DNA from: Candidatus Parcubacteria bacterium | Lineage (GTDB): Bacteria > Patescibacteriota > Patescibacteriia > UBA1558 > GWA2-36-10 | Reading direction: 5' to 3' | DNA length: 13,416 bases | Assembly (NCBI GenBank): GCA_003599205.1 | Contig: QZJA01000032.1 | Coordinates: 1 to 13,416 of the forward strand | Shown here: one piece after another, positions 1 to 6,106 of the stretch | Layout of the letters: each line of letters opens with the position of its first letter | How positions within the stretch are numbered: position 1 is the stretch's first letter | The notes under the pieces: model-generated | What the model saw: the letters and a program-made list of their open reading frames with translations, nothing else | Database searches by the model: none | Told to the model about the DNA's origin: nothing | Program-made: the position numbers and the translations under genes

Positions 1-679
1 CACCATCAAACAAAGCTATCTGCCAGTCTACTTCCCAAAAATCATAAAGCGACAGATTCTGAGCCTGCCAAGTCACTAGAGGATTTATTTTCAAATCTTT
101 CCCCTCCTCAGTGATTGTCCTAGAAGGAAAATATGAGGCTTCTCTAATATCCCAGGCTATTTGTGGAATATCATTATCAACTCTATACCAAGAAACATCG
201 CCTAAATTCATTTTCAAATCATTTATAGGTTGACTACTCTCATAGCTCATCCGCAAAAGCAAACGTTTTTCACCGGGATTAAGAAAAGTTTCTTTAGTTT
301 CTAATTCCTGACCATTTACTATGAACTTATACTTGAAACTACCAGCAGCCCAATTGGTATTAGGATTTTCCACAAAGGAAACCAAATTGTATCTATTCTC
401 ACCCAAAGATAAAAATTTGCTGGCGCCTGAAAAAAGAGGCTCTGGAGCGCGAGCACTATGGTAAGCTGCCCAATTTATACTGGAATTAATCTGAGCAGCC
501 ATATTATCAAAATTCGGATTTCTCACAACACCAATTATACCGATGATCAAAAATATATAAATTACAACTATAATGAAAATAGCTAGAGCATAAGCTATTT
601 TTTTAAACAAATTTTTATGGGTCAAAAAAAAGTAGGCCCGTTCTATTTCTTTTTGTTTTATTGGTTGGTAAACATCCAT
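1..679 (-). CDS. Membrane-anchored protein of unknown function (partial, C-terminus off the left edge)
   Basis: I do not recognise this protein. Reading the minus strand from an ATG at 679 gives 226 open codons to the window edge, so the 3' end is missing. The first 27 residues are polar and basic (start MDVYQPIKQKEIERAYFF), followed by one strongly hydrophobic segment at about residues 28-51. This suggests a single-pass membrane protein with the remainder outside the cytoplasm. Residues 95-165 look like a beta-rich CARDB/Ig-like fold (for example SFVENPNTNW, then FLNPGEKRLLL), which is inference from pattern only. A competing ATG four bases downstream is in a frame that stops at once, which supports 679. 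A TATAAT box lies 21 bases upstream, giving a leader of about 14 nt without a Shine-Dalgarno. It is divergent from the small membrane protein gene at 790. Confidence 0.75.
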   Translation of the reverse strand, partial: MDVYQPIKQKEIERAYFFLTHKNLFKKIAYALAIFIIVVIYIFLIIGIIGVVRNPNFDNMAAQINSSINWAAYHSARAPEPLFSGASKFLSLGENRYNLVSFVENPNTNWAAGSFKYKFIVNGQELETKETFLNPGEKRLLLRMSYESSQPINDLKMNLGDVSWYRVDNDIPQIAWDIREASYFPSRTITEEGKDLKINPLVTWQAQNLSLYDFWEVDWQIALFDG

Positions 680-700
680 ATTTTTACTTGCTACAAATAA

Positions 701-730
701 ATTATACAATAAATTGAGTAATTATGCCAA
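701..730 (-). promoter_or_regulatory. Promoter of the leftward membrane protein gene
   Basis: On the minus strand, TTGGCA (730-725) is followed after 18 bases by a perfect TATAAT (706-701). Transcription would start near 694, about 14 nt before the ATG at 679. The -35 box is one arm of the inverted repeat at 725-740 shared with the rightward promoter. Confidence 0.7.
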
Positions 731-746
731 CAATTTGGCAAGCCAA
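725..746. repeat. Inverted repeats spanning both divergent -35 boxes (possible operator)
   Basis: TGCCAA-CAAT-TTGGCA (725-740) is an inverted repeat whose arms are the -35 boxes of the two divergent promoters. The right arm takes part in a second overlapping palindrome, TTGGC-AA-GCCAA (735-746). A further imperfect copy, GCCA-AGC-TGGC, follows at 742-752. The symmetry may simply come from two equal -35 boxes facing each other, or it may be a binding site for a regulator of both genes. No regulator gene is visible nearby. Confidence 0.5.
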
Positions 747-764
747 GCTGGCCTATGTTATAAT
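735..764 (+). promoter_or_regulatory. Promoter of the small membrane protein gene at 790 (extended -10)
   Basis: TTGGCA (735-740), an 18-base spacer, then TATAAT (759-764) preceded by TGT, which makes an extended -10. The start point would be near 771, about 19 nt before the ATG at 790. Spacer length and -35 sequence match the divergent promoter exactly. Confidence 0.75.
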
Positions 765-789
765 AAGCATAACAATTAACTAAAACAAA

Positions 790-1095
790 ATGTTGGAAAC
801 ATCAAAAGACGCTTTAAATTTACTCTTGGGTTTTTCAATACTAATAGTAGCAGTATTTTTCTCCTGGATGATCTACCAAATGGGCCGAATGCTAAAAAAT
901 GTAAATGACACCATCAAAGGAGTACAGCACATAGTTAGCAGTATTGATGAAATGATCAATAAATTCAAGGACAAAGCTGGCGATGCCATGACCTATTTGA
1001 CTGTATTGTTAAAAAGCGGCCAAGAAATCATGGGTTTTATCAAAAAACAAAAAGCCAACCGTAGCCGCAAGAAAAAAAATCAAGCAGAAGAATAA
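790..1095 (+). CDS. Small single-pass membrane protein with helical cytoplasmic tail
   Basis: This is a 101-residue protein of unknown function. A hydrophobic segment at about residues 10-30 follows a short N-terminus. The rest is amphipathic and helical (about residues 33-85, with repeated MxxxVNDTIKGVQHIVSSID spacing) and ends in a very basic tail (KKQKANRSRKKKNQ). The layout, an N-terminal membrane helix followed by a coiled-coil-like segment, resembles DUF948-type proteins, but I cannot prove homology. It has its own promoter and an A-rich leader without Shine-Dalgarno. The gene stands 113 bases before dnaE and may be cotranscribed with it if the weak hairpin between them does not terminate. 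Confidence 0.8.
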   Translation: MLETSKDALNLLLGFSILIVAVFFSWMIYQMGRMLKNVNDTIKGVQHIVSSIDEMINKFKDKAGDAMTYLTVLLKSGQEIMGFIKKQKANRSRKKKNQAEE

Positions 1096-1148
1096 AAAAC
1101 AAACAGCTTTAGAAAAATTTATCTCAAGCTAACAAAAATAAAAATAAA

Positions 1149-1192
1149 AAAATCCGATACATCAAAAAAACAAAAATTTGTTATCGGGTTTT
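1149..1192 (+). terminator. Possible weak terminator or attenuator before dnaE
   Basis: An 11-bp stem (1149-1159 with 1182-1192, AAAATCCGATA against TATCGGGTTTT, one G-T pair) closes a 22-base A-rich loop and is followed by TTATTATCC. The loop is long and the U-tract broken, so termination would be weak. The rest of the 1096-1208 gap is A-rich and shows no convincing promoter for dnaE. Confidence 0.35.
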
Positions 1193-1208
1193 ATTATCCT
1201 TATAAAAA

Positions 1209-4200
1209 ATGTTTGCCCACCTACATACTCACTCACATTATAGTTTGCTCGATGGTCTAGGCACCATTGACCAATTGATCGACAAGGCCAAATCCCAAGG
1301 AGCCACTGCTTTGGCATTGACTGACCACGGCGTCATGTATGGCGCAATAGAATTTTATCAAAAATGCAAAAAGGCTGAGATCAAACCTATTATCGGCGTG
1401 GAAGCCTATGTTAGTAGAACTTCTCTAAGCGACCGAAATCCCAAAGAAAAACCCTACCATTTGATTCTTTTGGCTAGAGATGAACAAGGCTACAAAAATT
1501 TACTCAAGCTGACCACTATTGCTCATCTGGAAGGTTTTTATTATAAGCCCCGTCTAGATTGGGAAACTATAAAAAAATATAGTCAAGGATTGATAGCTAC
1601 TACCGCCTGTCTCAATGGTCCACTCGCCCGTCACCTCAAAGCCAAACAAATAGAAACCGCCAAAGAAAACCTCAAAATAATGATCGATGTCTTTGGTAAA
1701 GAAAATGTTTATCTGGAAATGCAATACCGCCATCTACCAGAACAAGAGCTAGCTAATGCCGGCCTAAAAAAATTGGCTAAAGAATTCGATCTACCACTGA
1801 TAGCCACCAATGACATCCACTACATTGAATCCCAAGACGATCAAGCTCATGATGTCTTGCTTTGTATCCAAACCAAACACAAGCAAGCTGACAAAGACCG
1901 CATGACTTACTTGGGAGAAGATTACTCTATGTACAGCGAGGACAAATTCAAAGAATACTTCGCTGATGTACCGGAAGCTATCAGCAATACTCAAAAACTA
2001 GCTGACCGCTGTAATGTAAATATTGAACTAGGAGTAATCCAATTGCCTGAATACAAACTCCCCCAAGGCGTCACGGCTGATCAAGAATTACGCACTCTAT
2101 CCATACTCGGAGTAAAAAAAAGATTTGGCCATGAAGCTGACGACATTCCACAAAACATCAAAGAAAGGATGGATTATGAATTGTCTGTTATAGAAAAAAC
2201 CGGATTTGCCGCTTACTTTTTGATTGTTCAAGACTTTGTCAATTGGGCCAAAAGCCAAGAAATCGTCGTTGGTCCTGGTCGTGGTTCAGCGGCTGGATCA
2301 CTCGTTTCCTACCTTATCGGCATCACCAATATTGACCCTATAGAATATAATCTTTTGTTTGAGCGCTTCCTCAATCCCGAAAGAATATCTATGCCTGATA
2401 TTGATTTGGATTTTGCCGATACCAGACGCGATGAAGTAATCAGTTATGTAGAAAACAAATACGGCAAAGATCATGTGGCTCAAATAATAACTTTTGGTAC
2501 TATGGCTGCTCGAGCAGCTGTACGTGATGTCGGCCGAGTACTAGGCTATAGCTACTCTTTTTGCGATCAGGTCGCCAAACTGATACCGATGTTTACCTCA
2601 CTTAAAGAAGCCTTGGAAACAGTTGATGATCTAAAACGCATAGCTCAAGAAGACCCAGAAGCACAACGACTCCTAGATATGGCCAAAAAAGTTGAAGGTC
2701 TAGCTCGGCACTCAAGCACTCATGCTTGTGCTGTGCTTATTACCAAAGATCCTTTGACTGATTACACGCCACTACAATATGCCAGTGGTGATGACAAAAC
2801 TATTGTCTCCCAGTACTCCATGCATCCGGTTGAAGATCTCGGTCTTTTAAAAATGGATTTTTTGGGTCTGAAAAACTTGACTATAATTGAACAAACAATT
2901 GAAATAATCGAAGCAACCAAAGGTTTACGCATAAATATTGACAACATCCCTCTAGGCGACAAAAAAACTTTTGAAATTCTGCAAGCTGGTGAAACTACTG
3001 GAGTGTTCCAGTTAGAATCAGGCGGCATGAAACGCTACCTCAAACAATTAAAGCCTACTCAACTAGAAGATATTATCGCCATGGTTTCGCTCTATCGACC
3101 TGGACCAATGGAATTTATACCGCAGTTTATCGCTGGCAAACATGGCCTCAAGGAAGTAACTTACCTCCACCCAAAGCTAGAGCCAATACTCAAAAATACT
3201 TACGGCATTGCTATTTATCAAGAACAAATCATGCAAACAGCCCGCGACTTGGCTGGCTTTAGCTATGGTCAAGCGGATGTTTTGCGCAAAGCCGTGGGCA
3301 AAAAAATAAAAAAACTATTGGACGAACAGGAAGAAAAACTTATTTCTGGTATGGTAGATAATGGTATAGACAAAAAAACCGCCCAAAAAATTTGGGAATT
3401 TATCGTGCCTTTTGCTCGCTATGGCTTCAACCGTTCTCACGCTGCTTGCTACGCTATGATTGCTTACCAAACGGCCTATCTCAAAGCTACCTACCCTGAA
3501 GCTTTTATGGCCGCACTTTTGACTTCTGACCAAAATAATATCGACCGCGTAACCATAGAAATAAATGAATGCCGTAAAATGGGAATAGAAGTATTACCGC
3601 CTGACGTCAATGAAAGCTTTGGTACTTTTGCCGTAGTGGAAAGCAAAGACCCTAAAGTCAGGGGCAAAATCCGTTTTGGTCTCAATGCCATCAAAAATGT
3701 AGGGCACAATATCGCCAAAGTCATAGTTCGGGAAAGAAAGAAAAATGGACCATATAAAAATATGGAAGACTTCCTAAATCGTATCAAAGACAAAGATCTC
3801 AATAAAAAATCAATGGAGAGCATGATCAAAAGTGGCGTCTTTGATCGCTTCCTCACCAGAGGCAAGGCTTTGGGAAATCTAAGTACTATTTTGGATTATA
3901 ATAAAAAAATACAAAATGATCACAAGAGTGGACAAAATAATCTTTTTGCCGACTTACCCTTAGCCAGCTCTGCTTTTGCGCTCAAGCTTGATGACTACCC
4001 TGACACAGAAGACCAAACAAAGTTATCTTGGGAAAAAGAATTGCTTGGCCTCTACATCAGTAACCACCCCTTCAAAGAATATCTGGAGGTCTTGAAAAAT
4101 AAAGTAACTACTTTGGATAAATTAAAAAATAAAGAGGGTGAAAATATAAGCATTGCCGGCGTCATAACTAATATCCACAAAATTACTACTCACAAAGGCC

Positions 4201-4649
4201 AGGCTATGCTTTTTGTACTACTAGAAGATTCACGAGGTGCTTCAGAAGTAATAGTATTTCCCAAAACCTTGGAAACTACTTTCAATCTCTGGAAAGACGA
4301 AAATAAACTTTTAATTACCGGCAAAGTTTCAGAAAAAGATGGTCAGCCAAAAGTCCTAGTAGAAACCGCTGAATTGATCACCGAAAAAATGCTCAATGGC
4401 ATCAAATCCAGAGATTTGTCTGACAAAAAATTATGGATAGTCCTGCCTCATGATTTTGCCCAGGAAAAAATGACCAAGTTAAAAAAAATATTAGAATCCA
4501 GTCCCGGCTTAACTCCGGTATACTTGGAAATAAACAACGGCCAGTCTAGAAAAATAAAAACCGACCTGAAAGTAAGACCGGATAAAGAATTAAAACAAAA
4601 AATTACCGACTTTTTGGGTGAGTACGCTTGGCTACTTAGCGAAAAATAG
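1209..4649 (+). CDS. dnaE: DNA polymerase III subunit alpha
   Basis: This is the replicative DNA polymerase of the C family, 1146 residues, close to the usual bacterial DnaE length (about 1160). An N-terminal PHP domain (about 1-280) starts with HLHTHSHYSLLDG. All nine positions that bind metals in active PHP proofreading domains are present: H6, H8, D15, H40, E65, H84, C134, D202 and H204. The polymerase core carries GPGRGSAAGS and the catalytic aspartates D397 and D399 in PDIDLDF, with the third at D550 in KMDFLGLKNL. A helix-hairpin-helix region follows around 780-890. QNNLF at 909-913 fits a beta-clamp binding motif, and an OB fold lies at about 990-1070 (ISIAGVITNIHKI). The ATG puts the PHP motif at the very N-terminus, as in the family. 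There is no Shine-Dalgarno. The last codons overlap the promoter of the next gene. Confidence 0.97.
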   Translation: MFAHLHTHSHYSLLDGLGTIDQLIDKAKSQGATALALTDHGVMYGAIEFYQKCKKAEIKPIIGVEAYVSRTSLSDRNPKEKPYHLILLARDEQGYKNLLKLTTIAHLEGFYYKPRLDWETIKKYSQGLIATTACLNGPLARHLKAKQIETAKENLKIMIDVFGKENVYLEMQYRHLPEQELANAGLKKLAKEFDLPLIATNDIHYIESQDDQAHDVLLCIQTKHKQADKDRMTYLGEDYSMYSEDKFKEYFADVPEAISNTQKLADRCNVNIELGVIQLPEYKLPQGVTADQELRTLSILGVKKRFGHEADDIPQNIKERMDYELSVIEKTGFAAYFLIVQDFVNWAKSQEIVVGPGRGSAAGSLVSYLIGITNIDPIEYNLLFERFLNPERISMPDIDLDFADTRRDEVISYVENKYGKDHVAQIITFGTMAARAAVRDVGRVLGYSYSFCDQVAKLIPMFTSLKEALETVDDLKRIAQEDPEAQRLLDMAKKVEGLARHSSTHACAVLITKDPLTDYTPLQYASGDDKTIVSQYSMHPVEDLGLLKMDFLGLKNLTIIEQTIEIIEATKGLRINIDNIPLGDKKTFEILQAGETTGVFQLESGGMKRYLKQLKPTQLEDIIAMVSLYRPGPMEFIPQFIAGKHGLKEVTYLHPKLEPILKNTYGIAIYQEQIMQTARDLAGFSYGQADVLRKAVGKKIKKLLDEQEEKLISGMVDNGIDKKTAQKIWEFIVPFARYGFNRSHAACYAMIAYQTAYLKATYPEAFMAALLTSDQNNIDRVTIEINECRKMGIEVLPPDVNESFGTFAVVESKDPKVRGKIRFGLNAIKNVGHNIAKVIVRERKKNGPYKNMEDFLNRIKDKDLNKKSMESMIKSGVFDRFLTRGKALGNLSTILDYNKKIQNDHKSGQNNLFADLPLASSAFALKLDDYPDTEDQTKLSWEKELLGLYISNHPFKEYLEVLKNKVTTLDKLKNKEGENISIAGVITNIHKITTHKGQAMLFVLLEDSRGASEVIVFPKTLETTFNLWKDENKLLITGKVSEKDGQPKVLVETAELITEKMLNGIKSRDLSDKKLWIVLPHDFAQEKMTKLKKILESSPGLTPVYLEINNGQSRKIKTDLKVRPDKELKQKITDFLGEYAWLLSEK

Positions 4650-4656
4650 ATATAAT
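4628..4656 (+). promoter_or_regulatory. Promoter of the baseplate J-like gene, inside the end of dnaE
   Basis: TTGGCT (4628-4633), 17-base spacer, TATAAT (4651-4656). The start point would be near 4663 and the leader about 23 nt. The -35 box lies in the last codons of dnaE. Confidence 0.65.
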
Positions 4657-4685
4657 AGTATAAAGAGCTTATTTAAAATAAACAT

Positions 4686-5810
4686 ATGACCACTAGAACT
4701 ACTAATAAAAATAAAGTTTACATCCGAATAGTTACCTTTTTTCTGATACTCACCATCCTGGCTATCTTCATTGTCTTACATTTTGCTCTAGCCAAAGTAA
4801 ATATTATTGTCAAAAGCAGTACTGAGGAAACAAGCAAAACTGTATTAGTAGAAATGATACCGGAAAATTCTAGTGAAATGTCAGATGACAAAATATTGGG
4901 CCGAATGATCAGTACTGAATTTGAACTGGCTACTGAAGTTCCTAGTAGCATGGAGATGATACCAAGTGAAAAAGCTGGTGGCTACGTCACTATTTACAAC
5001 AATTACTCACGCGACCAAATATTAGTAGCTACTACTCGCCTCCTTACTCCTGATGGTAAACTATTTAGGATAAGCAGCCGCGTACAAGTGCCCATCGGTG
5101 AAAATGTAAAAGTCTGGGCTGAAGCTGACGAAGCTGGTGAAGAATTTGTCACTGGTCCGACAAAATTCAGCATCCCTGGACTTTGGGAAGGCGTCCAAAC
5201 TTATGTCTATGCCGAGACCGACAGTGGTATGACTATGCAAACACAACCGCAGTATACAATAACCCAAGAAAATCTTGATGAAGCAAAAGCTAAATTACTT
5301 GATGAAGCAAAAACCCAAGCAGTTGCCAAAATAAATGAATCTCTAAATGAAAATTTGAAAATAAATGCTGAGAGACTATTACTTGAAAGCCAAACCTTAG
5401 AGACAAGCCAAGTAGGAGAAAAAGCCGAAATAGCTTCTTTGAAACAAAAAATAAAAGCTTATGGACTGGTATTTAGTGAAGACGATCTACTATCAATAAC
5501 CAAAGAAAAATTCGCCAAAGAGCTGGAAAGCAATCAATCACTGATGGAATTTTTGCCCGATAGTTTCTCTTACAAAATCATAGAAACGAATTTGGAAACA
5601 CAAAAAGCCGTAATTGAAACTAGCATCTCCGCCAAGGTTACCAGCAACAAACATGTGTGGGAAATAGAAAAAGAAGATCTCTTTGGCTTAACGGAAAGTC
5701 AATTAAGATCAGAATTGGAAAAACTAAATATCAATGATGTCGAAATAAAATTTTTCCCCTTCTGGCTCAAGACTGTCCCTAAGATGAAAGACCATATCAT
5801 TATAGAATAA
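4686..5810 (+). CDS. Baseplate J-like membrane-anchored protein
   Basis: This 374-residue protein has a basic N-terminus, one membrane segment at about residues 13-36, and a long part outside the membrane. Residues 97-165 (AGGYVTIYNNYSRDQILVAT, then TPDGKLF and GPTKFSIPGL) resemble proteins that annotation pipelines call 'baseplate J/gp47 family' in Patescibacteria. That is recognition from memory, not a search result. Residues 195-285 are charged and helical, probably a coiled coil. The C-terminal 90 residues form a mixed alpha/beta segment. No phage genes lie nearby, so a cell-surface role is more likely than a phage tail role. The gene is a single transcription unit: its own promoter overlaps dnaE and a strong terminator follows it. 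The leader has no Shine-Dalgarno. Confidence 0.75.
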   Translation: MTTRTTNKNKVYIRIVTFFLILTILAIFIVLHFALAKVNIIVKSSTEETSKTVLVEMIPENSSEMSDDKILGRMISTEFELATEVPSSMEMIPSEKAGGYVTIYNNYSRDQILVATTRLLTPDGKLFRISSRVQVPIGENVKVWAEADEAGEEFVTGPTKFSIPGLWEGVQTYVYAETDSGMTMQTQPQYTITQENLDEAKAKLLDEAKTQAVAKINESLNENLKINAERLLLESQTLETSQVGEKAEIASLKQKIKAYGLVFSEDDLLSITKEKFAKELESNQSLMEFLPDSFSYKIIETNLETQKAVIETSISAKVTSNKHVWEIEKEDLFGLTESQLRSELEKLNINDVEIKFFPFWLKTVPKMKDHIIIE

Positions 5811-5815
5811 AAAAG

Positions 5816-5838
5816 ACCCTCGTATTTACGAGGGTTTT
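5816..5838 (+). terminator. Rho-independent terminator of the baseplate J-like gene
   Basis: ACCCTCG (5816-5822) pairs with CGAGGGT (5829-5835) around TATTTA, followed by TTTTGACTTTT. An A-run before the stem would let it work weakly on the other strand too. The T-run runs into the -35 box of the thrS promoter. Confidence 0.85.
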
Positions 5839-5864
5839 GACTTTTCGTAGAAAAGATATATAAT
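5837..5864 (+). promoter_or_regulatory. Promoter of the thrS leader and operon
   Basis: TTGACT (5837-5842), 16-base spacer, TATAAT (5859-5864). The start point falls near 5871, exactly where the basal helix of the T-box leader begins. That agreement supports both assignments. Confidence 0.75.
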
Positions 5865-5983
5865 AAAAAGGCTTTAAATGATTGGAATAGCTACCAACTA
5901 TTCTCCCTAGCAGGATCTTTATTGGCTAAGTTTAAAGCTAATTCAATAAAAGAGTGGTTCAAGATTTTGTTTTTCTTGAGCAA

Positions 5984-6063
5984 CTTGGGTGGAACCACCC
6001 TACACTCCTAACGGAGTTTCGGGCGGCAGGCCGTTTGTCTGCCATCTATAGCGGGGTCCCAAG
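5984..6063 (+). promoter_or_regulatory. T-box antiterminator with UGGAACC bulge
   Basis: Helix A1 is CTTGGG (5984-5989) with CCCAAG (6058-6063). The seven-base bulge TGGAACC (5990-5996) matches the T-box consensus UGGNACC. Helix A2 is ACCC (5997-6000) with GGGT (6054-6057), directly adjacent on the 3' side, as in known antiterminators. The N position is A, predicting pairing with a tRNA ending in UCCA. The apical part (6001-6053) is unusually long and holds two hairpins: ACTCC/GGAGT (6004-6017) and GGCAG/CTGCC (6025-6043). Confidence 0.85.
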
Positions 6064-6092
6064 ACTTAATTGTTCTTGGGTTATTTTATTTT
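6058..6092 (+). terminator. T-box regulated terminator before thrS
   Basis: CCCAAGA (6058-6064) pairs with TCTTGGG (6074-6080) around a nine-base loop, followed by TTATTTTATTTT. Its 5' arm is the same CCCAAG that closes antiterminator helix A1, so the two structures exclude each other. It ends 14 bases before the thrS ATG. Confidence 0.88.
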
Positions 6093-6106
6093 AAAAAACT
6101 AAAAAT

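Larger units (their letters stand above)
5871..6092 (+). promoter_or_regulatory. T-box riboswitch leader, predicted threonine-specific
   Basis: This leader RNA precedes thrS and has the parts of a transcriptional T-box, which senses uncharged tRNA and then lets transcription continue. GCTTTAAA (5871-5878) pairs with TTTAAAGC (5931-5938) as the base of Stem I. Inside it, GAATAG (5885-5890) pairs with CTATTC (5898-5903) and closes the loop CTACCAA. That loop contains ACC, a threonine codon matching the downstream gene. A second hairpin, GTTCAAGA/TCTTGAGC (5957-5981), takes the Stem III position. The antiterminator with its UGGAACC bulge and the competing terminator follow. Stem I spans only 68 nt and shows none of the distal elements of canonical long Stem I forms, so the specifier placement is inference. 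The antiterminator part is much firmer. Confidence 0.85.

Noticed and set aside
3491..3865. Antisense open frame of 124 codons within dnaE
   Set aside because: It lies fully inside well-conserved dnaE coding sequence, with no promoter or recognisable protein. It is a shadow frame.
5987..6000. GGGTGGAACCACCC as a stand-alone protein-binding palindrome
   Set aside because: It is explained better as the T-box bulge and flanking helix strands, with a matching 3' partner at 6054-6063.
5840..6106. Hidden TGS coding region upstream of thrS
   Set aside because: The stretch folds as a riboswitch and terminator, and no frame continues into thrS.
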